Of a stretch of DNA of 64,000 nucleotides, positions 36,908 through 45,397 are shown one piece after another. The number at the start of each line of letters is the position of its first letter. Positions within the stretch are counted from its first letter, which is position 1. Source of the stretch: Marinomonas arctica (GTDB taxonomy: Bacteria > Pseudomonadota > Gammaproteobacteria > Pseudomonadales > Marinomonadaceae); contig NZ_QHJF01000033.1 of assembly GCF_003259225.1 (NCBI RefSeq), forward strand, positions 1 to 64,000, in the 5' to 3' direction. A program made the translations under genes and the position numbers. Under the pieces are notes generated by a model that saw only the letters and a program-made list of their open reading frames with translations, was not told the DNA's origin and searched no databases.

Positions 36908-38842
36908 CTATTTCATTTGGAACACAGCAAAACCATTGTCGTCTAAAGACTGATACGTCATGTTGTTACTGGCCACCTCTTTTGCTTTTGGCGTCGTCGT
37001 AAACAAGACCTTCGCTTTACCAAAATCGGTGAATGACCAGTTCCCATCCGCAGCAGGGTTGATAACCGTCTGGCTCAACAAATAATTCGCCACCACATCA
37101 CGATTTTTATCTGGCGCATCAATCACGATAGTCTCGCCATTGAGGTTTGGAAAATGACCACCACCGCCCGCACGGTAATTATTGGTCGCTACTAAGAACT
37201 CATCGGTCACGTTCAAAGGCTCGCCATTAAACATGACTTGGGTGATACGATGCGCATCCTTATTCACCACGTCCCCATCACCGTTGTAACGAGCCGGTTG
37301 TGTCACATCGATACGATAGGAAATGCCATCAATGACATCGAAGTTATAGGTTGGGAAAGACGGATTCACCAATTCTTGAGGCTGAGTAGACGTCACATCA
37401 ATTTGGTTAAACTGCCCCGCTGCGACTTCTAACCACTCAACGACTTGCGCACCCGTTAATTTCACCACCTTTAAATCGTTCGGATAAATATACAAATCGC
37501 TAACGTTTTTCAGGGCTATGTCGCCTTTTGGCACATCGGTGTAATACTCTGGGCCACCACGACCACCGGCTTTAAAAGGCGCTGCCGCAGACAAAATAGG
37601 CAAGCCTTCATAAGAGGTGCCACGAACAATATTTTCCACATACCAAATCTGCGCATTGTTCACGATCTGAATAGAAGGATCATCTTGTACCAGTGCAAAG
37701 AAGCTATTGATGTCGGCGGTAGATTCACCCACTTTGCGGCGCATATAGGCTAACGTGCCTTCGTGCTCGGTTTTCACCGCGTCATTAATACTTTCATCCG
37801 CTGCGACTAAAGCCACCGTGTCGCGGCCTTCACGACGTGCAATAGCACGCACTTCCGCTTTACCATCGGCGACTTGCCAACCATTACCCGCAGGCTCAAG
37901 TGTTAAATCAATCACCCCAAGGTGAGAACCCCAAAAACCCGGCATGGTGGCAGGCTTACCAAACACCGTCCCTTTTTCACTGTTCACACCGTCAAAGGCA
38001 TCAAAGGCTTTATCGCCAGGGAAAATCCGATGGGAGTGACCAAACAAGATCGCGTCGATACCATCGACTTTTGCCAAATGATAAGAGGCGTTTTCTTCGC
38101 CTTTTAAATAAGGTGAATTCATCATGCCACTGTGCGGAATCGCGATGATCACATCCGCACCCTTGGCTTTCATTTCCGGCACGTACTTATTGGCGGTTTC
38201 AATGATGTCTTTGGCGATGACTTTATGAGTTAAATTGTCTTTATCCCAAGACATTATTTGCGGTGGCACAAAACCAATGTAACCGATTTTGACTGTTTGT
38301 TTTTTGCCATCAGAATCAACGAAAGTTTTGTCTTTGATAATATAAGGCTGGAAGTACGGCTGGTCGTTAGACGCATCGTTGTCGCCATCGTCCACGTAGA
38401 CATTCGAGTTAATATAAGGAAAATTGGCACCGCTTAAACTTTTCATTAAAAAGTCTAAGCCGTAATTGAATTCATGGTTACCAATGTTGCCCACATCGTA
38501 ACCCATTAAATTCATCGCTTTAAACGCTGGGTGTGTCTCACCAAAGCGCAGCACACGACCTTTTGCCACATAATCGCCCAGCGGCGTGCCCTGTAATAAG
38601 TCACCATTATCCACCAGCACAGAGTTTGCAACCTCTGCACGGGCCGCTTTAATCAACGTCGCCACACGGGACAAACCAACCGCGTCACTTTGCTTATCAC
38701 CGTAGTAATCGTAATCCACCAAATTCATGTGAATATCGGTAGTTTCCATGACTCGCAGATCAATGGTCGAGGCTTGCGCCATCGCAGCAAACAACAAAGA
38801 AGACGCGAAAAGCGTCGCGCCTTTAGGAACAACAAACGTCAT
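36908..38842 (-). CDS. cpdB: 2',3'-cyclic-nucleotide 2'-phosphodiesterase/3'-nucleotidase
   Basis: CpdB is a periplasmic enzyme that hydrolyses 2',3'-cyclic nucleotides and 3'-nucleotides so nucleosides can be taken up. The 644-residue precursor has a signal peptide (cleavage near AMAQAS), a metallophosphoesterase domain with ETTDIHMNL, GNHEFNYG and GHSHRI motifs, and a C-terminal 5'-nucleotidase domain with the substrate-stacking region (NNYRAGGGGHFP). The ATG at 38842 has GGAG 8 bases upstream; the longer TTG frame is unlikely. Confidence 0.94.
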   Translation of the reverse strand: MTFVVPKGATLFASSLLFAAMAQASTIDLRVMETTDIHMNLVDYDYYGDKQSDAVGLSRVATLIKAARAEVANSVLVDNGDLLQGTPLGDYVAKGRVLRFGETHPAFKAMNLMGYDVGNIGNHEFNYGLDFLMKSLSGANFPYINSNVYVDDGDNDASNDQPYFQPYIIKDKTFVDSDGKKQTVKIGYIGFVPPQIMSWDKDNLTHKVIAKDIIETANKYVPEMKAKGADVIIAIPHSGMMNSPYLKGEENASYHLAKVDGIDAILFGHSHRIFPGDKAFDAFDGVNSEKGTVFGKPATMPGFWGSHLGVIDLTLEPAGNGWQVADGKAEVRAIARREGRDTVALVAADESINDAVKTEHEGTLAYMRRKVGESTADINSFFALVQDDPSIQIVNNAQIWYVENIVRGTSYEGLPILSAAAPFKAGGRGGPEYYTDVPKGDIALKNVSDLYIYPNDLKVVKLTGAQVVEWLEVAAGQFNQIDVTSTQPQELVNPSFPTYNFDVIDGISYRIDVTQPARYNGDGDVVNKDAHRITQVMFNGEPLNVTDEFLVATNNYRAGGGGHFPNLNGETIVIDAPDKNRDVVANYLLSQTVINPAADGNWSFTDFGKAKVLFTTTPKAKEVASNNMTYQSLDDNGFAVFQMK

Positions 38843-39092
38843 GCAAAAACTCCATTCATACAAACATCTTGCGCATTAAAAAAGATTAACCAAAAAGTCA
38901 GCTTTCATAGTAGGACGATTTTATGCGAAGTTCATGCCTTTTTTGTGACAGTTGTTTATTGATTTTGTAGAACCGACTTATAAAGGGGGCAGATCCTTAA
39001 ACAAAATAAGCTGATTAAAGCACAATTAATTCAATGCTATTTTTAAAAAAAAATAATTCGAATAATTAAAGATATCCACATACTTACAATCT

Positions 39093-39132
39093 AAAATATG
39101 CTAAACCACCTGGTAGCGGTTTAGCATATTTT
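39093..39132 (-). terminator. Terminator of the serine protease gene
   Basis: Perfect 15-bp arms (39093-39107/39118-39132) with a T-rich end lie just past the protease stop codon. Confidence 0.75.
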
Positions 39133-39139
39133 TTAATTA

Positions 39140-40048
39140 CTAGGCGTATTTCAAAATTAAAGATCTATCATGATGTGATTCAATGATTTTTGCGGTATTT
39201 GTGTTCAAAAAAGTAGCCATATAGGCGTGATGTAAACTAAGAACCAAATCTTGAAGGTTCTGATCACTTTCCATCATAACGACATTTAATCCCAATGATA
39301 TCGCTTTGTCCGCATGAATATGCCTAGAATGCTCTTTAGTCTGTCCAGGATTATTCAAATTTTCCATTATTGATTTAATATTTGCATCTTGATCTGCTGG
39401 CTCTTGGTCTGACAACATAGATGAGCTCAACCATTTAGGAACGATACTTGTAGCTAACTCAATAGCCTTTTCACATTCTTCCAAAAAAGCAGGCGGATAT
39501 TTTTGTATCATAACTTGCCATAATGGCAAGGTATGAGGATGTGTTTGAATTTCTTCAGTGGCTCTTTTAAATTCCTCAAACACAGCAAAAGCCGAAACGC
39601 CCTTAACAAATGGATCGAACGGTCCTATACAGGACTGATGTCCCATTATGATCTCTTTGGCACTACATGCGATCATCGTGCCTGCAGACATAGCCATCTG
39701 TGGAACTATTACACGAATATCCTTTCCAAACTTTGCTCTCAAATAGTATACCAACGACTCTGCTGCTGTTATAGATCCACCTGGAGTATGTAAAATTAAA
39801 TCTAGGCCTAAAGAACAATCAAGTCCTTCAATTGTATTCATAAAGCCATTTTTATCCATATCATCAATAGATAAATTAGGTACAGGCTTACCCTCTACAC
39901 TTAACCATCCAGAGTAGTAACAAATTACATTCCTTTCGGTGTACTCATTAAGTTTTTTAATTTTTGCTTTTCGAACCACATCCACTGCATTTGGCTGCGT
40001 TACATTTAAAGCATTGATTTCATTAAGTATATCATTAAGGCAAGGCAA
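39140..40048 (-). CDS. ClpP-fold serine protease of the SDH (serine dehydrogenase proteinase) family
   Basis: This 302-residue soluble protein resembles PF01972. The oxyanion region LILHTPGGSITAAESLVYYL and the nucleophile region PQMAMSAGTMIACSAKEI (Ser in MSAG) match ClpP/SppA-like proteases. CIGPFDP is also characteristic. It has no signal peptide. The start is TTG with GGAG 7 bases upstream. That site begins immediately after the T-run of a terminator, so its expression may depend on read-through. Substrates are unknown. Confidence 0.82.
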   Translation of the reverse strand: MPCLNDILNEINALNVTQPNAVDVVRKAKIKKLNEYTERNVICYYSGWLSVEGKPVPNLSIDDMDKNGFMNTIEGLDCSLGLDLILHTPGGSITAAESLVYYLRAKFGKDIRVIVPQMAMSAGTMIACSAKEIIMGHQSCIGPFDPFVKGVSAFAVFEEFKRATEEIQTHPHTLPLWQVMIQKYPPAFLEECEKAIELATSIVPKWLSSSMLSDQEPADQDANIKSIMENLNNPGQTKEHSRHIHADKAISLGLNVVMMESDQNLQDLVLSLHHAYMATFLNTNTAKIIESHHDRSLILKYA

Positions 40049-40061
40049 GAATTTTCTCCAT

Positions 40062-40091
40062 AAAAAAGCCCTGTATAAACAAGGCTTTTTT
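40062..40091 (-). terminator. Terminator/attenuator between the 67-residue gene and the protease gene
   Basis: AAAAAAGCC and GGCTTTTTT arms form a classic intrinsic terminator on the minus strand. The T-run is directly followed by ATGGAGAAAATTC and the protease TTG start, leaving no room for a separate promoter. The protease would therefore be made only by read-through. Confidence 0.75.
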
Positions 40092-40110
40092 CTTGTCAGA
40101 CACTGTACTT

Positions 40111-40314
40111 TTAAATGGAAGTAGAAACGGTCGTATTTCCGCTAACTAAAGGGACTGTTTTTGGCGTAGTTTCATTTGACACAGAAATAGACATTTTTTC
40201 TTGCTGAAAAAATGAATGACTTAGCTGTGAGATAGGAAAATTTACTTCAGAATACAGTGCAACGCTTTGCTCACAAATAGTTTGTTGCATAGCTCTTAAA
40301 TTATGATTATTCAT
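40111..40314 (-). CDS. Hypothetical small protein (67 residues)
   Basis: I recognise no family. AAAGGA lies 8-9 bases before the ATG, so it is probably a true gene. The protein is polar with no membrane segment, and its last 27 residues are rich in serine, threonine and valine. It is the first gene behind a promoter flanked by two 12-bp palindromes and is followed by an intrinsic terminator and the protease gene. Its role may be linked to that protease, but this is only inference from position. Confidence 0.55.
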   Translation of the reverse strand: MNNHNLRAMQQTICEQSVALYSEVNFPISQLSHSFFQQEKMSISVSNETTPKTVPLVSGNTTVSTSI

Positions 40315-40333
40315 ATCACCAATCCTTTTTAAT

Positions 40334-40376
40334 ACTACATGTAGTGCTATGTTTATAAAAAATCACTACATGTAGT
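40334..40376 (-). promoter_or_regulatory. Paired NrdR-box-like palindromes around a promoter
   Basis: Two identical perfect palindromes ACTACATGTAGT lie at 40334-40345 and 40365-40376, exactly 31 bases centre to centre (three helical turns). Taken as 16-bp boxes, the gap is 15 bases, the spacing known for NrdR boxes of ribonucleotide reductase promoters. A TATAAA hexamer for the minus strand lies between them. NrdR or a similar repressor is the candidate binder. Confidence 0.55.
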
Positions 40377-40403
40377 GGTGTTAGTTCGAATACCAGATGA
40401 ACA

Positions 40404-40430
40404 AAAGCCTCCATATTCAATGGAGGCTTT
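40404..40430. terminator. Hairpin in the gap before the NrdR-like boxes
   Basis: AAAGCCTCCA and TGGAGGCTTT form a perfect 10-bp stem with a 7-base loop. T-runs are short on both sides. It could end a minus-strand transcript coming from the zinc peptidase side or act as an insulator. Confidence 0.5.
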
Positions 40431-40780
40431 GCACTAACTGTACTTATAAACAGTATTTTTAATGTCTACTTTCTAGCAAGGTATGACTCATTGTAGTACA
40501 CAAAACCCTCAATATACTAATAATTACTTTATTTCTGTTCAAAAAAAGCACCTCTTGTACTATTGCTCCAACGTCTTTTCAATTGATTGCTATGAATATT
40601 AGCTTTCATATCGTCCTACTAGTTCGCCGCACAAGCAGCTTAATAATATTTCACGAATGCCACTATCACGTCTTCTTACATCTAATAATCGTTGATCACT
40701 TAGCACAGTCAAGTTATGTAAAATATATAGCTGAATTGAAGCGCACCTAAAGAGGCACGGCCTTACAATTGAACAAAGTG
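40431..40780. other. Gene-poor gap with short open frames only
   Basis: No supported gene is seen. On the minus strand one frame running left from about 40770 encodes a run including LTVLSDQRLLDVRRRDSGIR and stops near 40608. A second short frame (MKANIHSNQLKRRWSNSTRG) overlaps its end. They look like remnants of coding sequence but I cannot name a family. Confidence 0.3.
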
Positions 40781-41458
40781 CTAACGCTTAAACCATCGCC
40801 ACACGAAGAGTACTTTAATCAAAGCGGCGGCGACGTAGGTCATGGCGCAGGCCGTGAGGATCTTCTTCACTTTGGGTAGGTCTTCCTGTGGGATGTAGTT
40901 GCCTTCGGCCAGTATGGGTAAAGCTTTATTGAAACTGGCGTCCCATTCTTCGGGTAAAATGGCAACTTGCACTAATACGGCCAACAGGCCAGATAACCCA
41001 ACCACCAACGCGTGAAGCGGCACAGCGTAAGGCAAATGCAGCAACAGCGTGATAGCTGGCCAGCCTAATAATAACCCTGCAGTGATGCGTCTCGCCATGT
41101 GCGCTAGAGGCAAGTAGCGTGTACTCAGATGGGAGATTTTTTGTTTCTTCTCGTGAGCAATAGCGTGGCCGATTTCGTGGGCCGCTACCGCAACAGCAGT
41201 GAGCGAACGACCGTTTAATACACTGGGACTTAGGCGAACAACGTGTTGAGCAAAATCAAAATGGTCATGACCTTCTTGTGTTGCTTCCACTTTGACCTCA
41301 TAAAGCTCAAAGCGTTTCACCAAGTGCGTTGCCAGTTCTCCGCCCGTTCCAGGCAAATCGCTACGCTCGGTAGAATAGCGCTTCAAGGTGTATTTTACCC
41401 AAGCACTTGGTCCAACCAAGAGTAAAAGTGCGATGACAATTCCGATAATCCACAACAT
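40781..41458 (-). CDS. Zinc metallopeptidase (YugP-like)
   Basis: This 225-residue membrane protein has an N-terminal membrane segment, the zinc-binding HEIGHAIAH motif (HEXXH) in VAVAAHEIGHAIAHEKK, and two or three further hydrophobic segments. It matches the YugP/Zn_peptidase_2 family of membrane metallopeptidases. The ATG at 41458 directly follows a possible TTG start. It is divergent from a DnaJ-related gene. Substrate unknown. Confidence 0.85.
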   Translation of the reverse strand: MLWIIGIVIALLLLVGPSAWVKYTLKRYSTERSDLPGTGGELATHLVKRFELYEVKVEATQEGHDHFDFAQHVVRLSPSVLNGRSLTAVAVAAHEIGHAIAHEKKQKISHLSTRYLPLAHMARRITAGLLLGWPAITLLLHLPYAVPLHALVVGLSGLLAVLVQVAILPEEWDASFNKALPILAEGNYIPQEDLPKVKKILTACAMTYVAAALIKVLFVWRWFKR

Positions 41459-41571
41459 CAATAAGTCTTTCTACTACCCAAGTTAACAAAAAATATTCCG
41501 CTCAACTTTGACCCTTTTTACTGTCATCACATACACTGTATGAAATAACACTAAACCAATAAGAGCTTAAT

Positions 41572-42150
41572 ATGAAAAATCCCTTAGTTGGTCCGATTCT
41601 CGCGATTTTAAAAACGCACCCTAGCGGCATCAGTGAATTTGATATTCTCAAGACACTGAAAGATCAGTTACCAGAATTTCGTCAGTTGGCCGACGATGCG
41701 AACTTGCAACTTTTTCGCCAACACTTTCTTATCATGAATGCGTTATATCAACTGCAAAGTAGCCTCTGGCAAGAGGAAAGCTTAACCCTTAGCATCAATG
41801 CGATGCGCATTCAGTTACTCAGTGCCACACAAATCAATCTCTCGCAGAATACCACGTTAAGCGACAGTGTGGACGCAAAACTGGCGGCCTACTATTTAGA
41901 TTGGAGTGAGTACGAAAAAACCGATGCCGATGAGGTCTCTCGTCTTCTTAACAGTTTCTATAAAGGCATTAGTTTACCGGGTAACCGAGATTCAGCCCTT
42001 AAAACACTGCAAATCGACAGCACTAATCCAACCAAAGCGACCATTAAACAACAATATCGAAAGTTGGCTCAAAAACACCACCCGGATCGAGGCGGCGACC
42101 AAGATATCTTTATCGGTCTAAGACAAGCCTATGAGTACCTTATGTTTTAA
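41572..42150 (+). CDS. DnaJ-related protein
   Basis: This 192-residue protein has an N-terminal DNAJ-related domain (about 5-125) and a C-terminal J domain with the Hsp70-stimulating HPD motif (KHHPDRGGD). The J domain is at the C-terminus, unlike DnaJ itself, and there is no zinc-finger region. It is probably a specialised DnaK co-chaperone. AAGAG lies 6 bases before the ATG. Confidence 0.87.
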   Translation: MKNPLVGPILAILKTHPSGISEFDILKTLKDQLPEFRQLADDANLQLFRQHFLIMNALYQLQSSLWQEESLTLSINAMRIQLLSATQINLSQNTTLSDSVDAKLAAYYLDWSEYEKTDADEVSRLLNSFYKGISLPGNRDSALKTLQIDSTNPTKATIKQQYRKLAQKHHPDRGGDQDIFIGLRQAYEYLMF

Positions 42151-42308
42151 AGGTTCCCCAGCAGAACAAAACCCGTCTTTTAAGTGTAAAGCTCACTTTC
42201 TGTGATTGCTTTCATTTCTATAAAAATTCAAGATGAACCTCGTTCATTATTTGTGGTCAAAACACGACCTTTTATGACTTCATTGATTCATTTTATAGAA
42301 ACAGGCCT

Positions 42309-43493
42309 ATGACTTTTTCCTCTTTTTTTCAGTCTCTTCAACCTTCTCGATTACTCTCTTTAAACCTTCGCCCTCTTTGTCTAGCGTCATTTACCTTACT
42401 GGCTAGCTGCAGTTTAACGGAGATTGACCACTCCAATGACTTTGAAAACAATGGTCGAGACGTCACGGCATTGAAACGTGACAGCCTATACCTGCAAGAA
42501 AGCCTTCCACCAGGATTGCCTTATCCAGATAACAGCTTTCAAAGTGGCTTGGCCCAGCAAATCAAATATTTAAATCGTATTAAGGACAAAGATTATCTAC
42601 TGGAAAACACCCAAACCAGTGTCGCGGATTTAAGACTCGTTGCCCAGGAAGTAGACAACTGGCTGCGCAATCCAACCCAGCAACCGAAATTGATAGCTCA
42701 CCAGTTAGCAGGACAAGACAAAAGAGGCAACGTGCAAATCACCGGCTATTACGTCCCTATTTTGCCAGTACGCCATCAACCAGATGACGTGTACCGTTAT
42801 CCACTTTATCGTAAGCCGACACAACGAAATGCAGAAGGCAGATTTCCTTCCCGTGAAGAAATCGACTTTGAAAACGCCCTCGCTGGACAAGGTTTAGAAA
42901 TCGCTTACACCGCAAGCTTGGTCGACAATTTTTTCCTACATGTACAAGGCTCTGGCGTTATTGAATATGAAGATGGCGAACGTAAGCTCTTGTCTTGGGG
43001 CGGTGTGAACGGCCACGCTTACCGTAGTTTAGGAAAAGTGCTTATTGAAAAAGGTGAGATTGATAGGGCCGATATTTCAGCGCAAAGCATTCGCCAATGG
43101 CTAAGCGACCATCCTGAGCGTAATCGGGAGATTTTATCGACTAACCCAAGCTATTTGTTTTTCAGTGAAGGTCCACAAAACCCTGTTGGCGCCGCAAACG
43201 TGCCATTAACTCCGCTTTATTCTGCGGCGGTGGACCCAAATGTCATCCCGCTTGGGTCCATTTTATTGGCTCAAGTCCCTAAACTAGACCATTATGGCAA
43301 CTTGATAGGGCATGATTTTCGTCTACTGTTAGCACAAGATAAAGGAGGTGCGATCAAAGGACCGGGACATATTGATTGGTATCAGGGCATAGGCGAAGAA
43401 GCCCACTTCCATGCGGGTCAGCTAAAACACTTTGGCAAGGTTTGGTTACTGCTGCCGAAGAATCCGATGCCCGAAAAGTTGATTGCTAAATAA
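42309..43493 (+). CDS. mltA: Membrane-bound lytic murein transglycosylase A
   Basis: MltA cleaves the glycan strands of peptidoglycan, forming 1,6-anhydro-muropeptides. The 394-residue precursor has a lipoprotein signal with a LLASC lipobox, the MltA barrel (about 125-290; VQGSGVIEYEDGERKLLSWG) and the C-terminal 3D domain with the catalytic-aspartate region LLAQDKGGAIKGPGHIDWY. It should sit in the outer membrane. Confidence 0.94.
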   Translation: MTFSSFFQSLQPSRLLSLNLRPLCLASFTLLASCSLTEIDHSNDFENNGRDVTALKRDSLYLQESLPPGLPYPDNSFQSGLAQQIKYLNRIKDKDYLLENTQTSVADLRLVAQEVDNWLRNPTQQPKLIAHQLAGQDKRGNVQITGYYVPILPVRHQPDDVYRYPLYRKPTQRNAEGRFPSREEIDFENALAGQGLEIAYTASLVDNFFLHVQGSGVIEYEDGERKLLSWGGVNGHAYRSLGKVLIEKGEIDRADISAQSIRQWLSDHPERNREILSTNPSYLFFSEGPQNPVGAANVPLTPLYSAAVDPNVIPLGSILLAQVPKLDHYGNLIGHDFRLLLAQDKGGAIKGPGHIDWYQGIGEEAHFHAGQLKHFGKVWLLLPKNPMPEKLIAK

Positions 43494-43510
43494 GCACATC
43501 CTTTTGATAA

Positions 43511-43548
43511 CAAAACGCCGTACTGTCATCAACCAGTACGGCGTTTTG
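43511..43548. terminator. Bidirectional terminator between mltA and tonB
   Basis: A perfect 15-bp stem (CAAAACGCCGTACTG/CAGTACGGCGTTTTG) with an 8-base loop lies between convergent genes. Confidence 0.9.
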
Positions 43549-43575
43549 CATTTATCTAGGGTTCACTAAAAACCA

Positions 43576-44550
43576 TCACATAAGATCACTTAATTTAAAG
43601 GAAACGGGAAGGTTTATCTTGAGTTCGGTTTCCGTCATATCTTTAGGAAATTTAGGCAAGGGCGTTGAACGTTTAATCATATCCAATACGGCATTGTCCA
43701 AACGCTTATGCCCTGAGCTTTCTGTAATCATCACATCAGACACCGAACCATCAGCATGGGCCACGAACGATAAAGAAACCACACCCTCTTCATTACGGCG
43801 ACGCGACGCCCTTGGGTAGCGTTTATTTTGTGCCAGTACCGATTTTAGCTCAGTAAAATAACTCGCCTTAGCGCCTGGGTTACCACCACTACTCGCCGCA
43901 TTACCAGTTCCTGTTGTGGCCTTTCGGTTCGCCATAGAAGGTGGGGCTACTTGTGGAGAAGCGGCCTTCACCACAGATTGCTCTTGTTTGTTCGATTCAG
44001 ACTGCGGTTTTGGTTTAGGTTTTGGTTTTGGTTTTGGTTTTGGTTTTGGTTTTGGTTTTGGTTTTGGTTTTGGTTTAGGTTTTGGTTCCGGCTTAGGCTC
44101 TGGTTTTAGTTCTGGCTTAGGCTCTGGTTTTGGTTCCGGCTTAGGCTCTGGCTTTTTGACTTCAATTGGCGACTTTTGCTTGACCACAACAGGCTCTGGT
44201 TCCTGAATCACTTCAGGTTCTACCACAGGCTCTTCAATGATTTCTGGCTCAGGTTCAACAACAGGCTCTTCGACCACTTCCGGTTCTTTTATGACTTCAG
44301 GCTCGACTTCTTGCTGAACCTCTTCAATAGGCTCTTCTATAACGTCTTCGGTTTCTTTGACTTCTTCTTGCGCAGCGGTTGTTTGTGCCGCCGCACCAAG
44401 ATCCCCTAGCATACCAAGGTCGAACTCAATTCCTTGAGAGCCCGCCGCCTGGCTGCCCTCAGTCGGACTATAGAAAACCGCATAAAAAGCCCCGGCGTGA
44501 AGTGATATTGCTAAACTACCTGCAATCACCCAGTGTCGCGTGGAAATCAT
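43576..44550 (-). CDS. tonB: TonB energy-transducing protein
   Basis: TonB spans the periplasm and passes proton-motive energy from ExbB/ExbD to outer-membrane receptors. The 324-residue protein has an N-terminal anchor (about 8-28), a very long acidic-then-basic Pro-rich spacer (about 65-190: EP/VVEEP repeats, then KP repeats), and a C-terminal TonB domain (RYPRASRRRNEEGVVSLSFV to LPVSFKLSDLM). The KP tract is encoded by a hexanucleotide repeat. It is the last gene of exbB-exbD-exbD-tonB and overlaps the preceding stop (ATGA). Confidence 0.93.
   Translation of the reverse strand: MISTRHWVIAGSLAISLHAGAFYAVFYSPTEGSQAAGSQGIEFDLGMLGDLGAAAQTTAAQEEVKETEDVIEEPIEEVQQEVEPEVIKEPEVVEEPVVEPEPEIIEEPVVEPEVIQEPEPVVVKQKSPIEVKKPEPKPEPKPEPKPELKPEPKPEPKPKPKPKPKPKPKPKPKPKPKPKPKPQSESNKQEQSVVKAASPQVAPPSMANRKATTGTGNAASSGGNPGAKASYFTELKSVLAQNKRYPRASRRRNEEGVVSLSFVAHADGSVSDVMITESSGHKRLDNAVLDMIKRSTPLPKFPKDMTETELKINLPVSFKLSDLM
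44005..44160. repeat. Hexanucleotide repeat tract inside tonB
   Basis: Near-perfect GGTTTT units (coding strand AAACC-type, Lys-Pro) run in tandem from about 44005 to 44080 and continue in a degenerate form (GGTTCCGGCTTAGGCTCT units, Glu-Pro/Lys-Pro) to about 44160. Slippage here would change spacer length in steps of two residues without a frameshift. Confidence 0.8.
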
Positions 44551-44978
44551 TCTTTTCCTCGCTCTAATTGTGTTGCCAAACTCACCTTAGTCAATCCTGC
44601 TAGCCGAACTTGATTAAACACCGGACGTAACTTCTCTAATGAAATACCACCATCGGCTTTAATTTGTACCCAAAAAGCTTCTTTGTCCGGTGCTGAAGCA
44701 AATTGCTGCTCCAAATACACTTGCACATCATCGATCACAAATAACTTATCATCGACATACAAACTGCCATCTGTGCCTAACACGATTTCAATACTGGGGT
44801 CGGTTACCGCTCGATTGTCATTGATAGAATGGGGCGGCATCACAGCGATAGGATCGGCTTTTTGAATTTGACCCGCCACCATAAAGAACACCAACATCAA
44901 AAACACCACGTTGATCAACGGCACCATGTTGTCATCATTGGCGGCGTTTCTTGCGGCGTATTTTTCGCCTATTTTCAT
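44547..44978 (-). CDS. exbD: ExbD/TolR-family protein (second copy)
   Basis: This 143-residue protein has a single membrane helix near the N-terminus (VPLINVVFLMLVFFMV) and a periplasmic domain. In ExbD a conserved aspartate in the membrane helix carries protons; here that position reads Asn (PLIN), unlike the other copy (PLID). This copy may therefore be a non-conducting partner, as in other TonB systems with two ExbD proteins. It overlaps both neighbouring genes by ATGA. Confidence 0.88.
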   Translation of the reverse strand: MKIGEKYAARNAANDDNMVPLINVVFLMLVFFMVAGQIQKADPIAVMPPHSINDNRAVTDPSIEIVLGTDGSLYVDDKLFVIDDVQVYLEQQFASAPDKEAFWVQIKADGGISLEKLRPVFNQVRLAGLTKVSLATQLERGKE

Positions 44979-45397
44979 TTCGTCTCCGGCATGGCAAAAG
45001 CATTCGCAATGGATACGGTTTTTGCACCATTAAGCTTCAGACGGTCGGCAAGATGCATCAAGGTCTGCAAGGTAACGCCCTCTTCCGCCTTGATGACAAA
45101 AATGCCACCATTATGGTCTGCCACAAGTGTCTGCAAGCGAGATTGATCGGAAAAACTAACCGCTTGCCCCTCCACCCAAACCTGATCATCGTTTTGCTTC
45201 AAGGTAAGAATAAGATTGTCTTTTTCTTCTACTGGCTTTTGTGTGTCAGGCGTCATAGACAAAGGCGTATCCACAATACGCCAAGGCACAAAGCTCGAGG
45301 TCAACATAAAAAACAGCAAAAGAATGAACACCACATCGATCAGTGGCGTTAAGCTAATGGCATTCTTACGTTTAGGTTGGGAAAGATTAAGCGGCAT
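44975..45397 (-). CDS. exbD: ExbD/TolR-family protein (first copy)
   Basis: This 140-residue protein has one membrane helix (TPLIDVVFILLLFFMLTSSF) with the conserved proton-carrying Asp, and a periplasmic dimerisation domain. It overlaps the end of exbB by 11 bases. It works with ExbB as the proton-driven motor that energises TonB. Confidence 0.9.
   Translation of the reverse strand: MPLNLSQPKRKNAISLTPLIDVVFILLLFFMLTSSFVPWRIVDTPLSMTPDTQKPVEEKDNLILTLKQNDDQVWVEGQAVSFSDQSRLQTLVADHNGGIFVIKAEEGVTLQTLMHLADRLKLNGAKTVSIANAFAMPETK

Noticed and set aside
40608-40770. Short minus-strand frames with LLDVRRRDSGIREILL and MKANIHSNQLKRRWSN
   Set aside because: They look protein-like but have no good start or ribosome binding site and no family I can name. 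Described only as a possible remnant.
43916-44206. 96-codon plus-strand frame with a long Phe-Gly repeat
   Set aside because: It is the antisense shadow of the Lys-Pro hexanucleotide tract of tonB.
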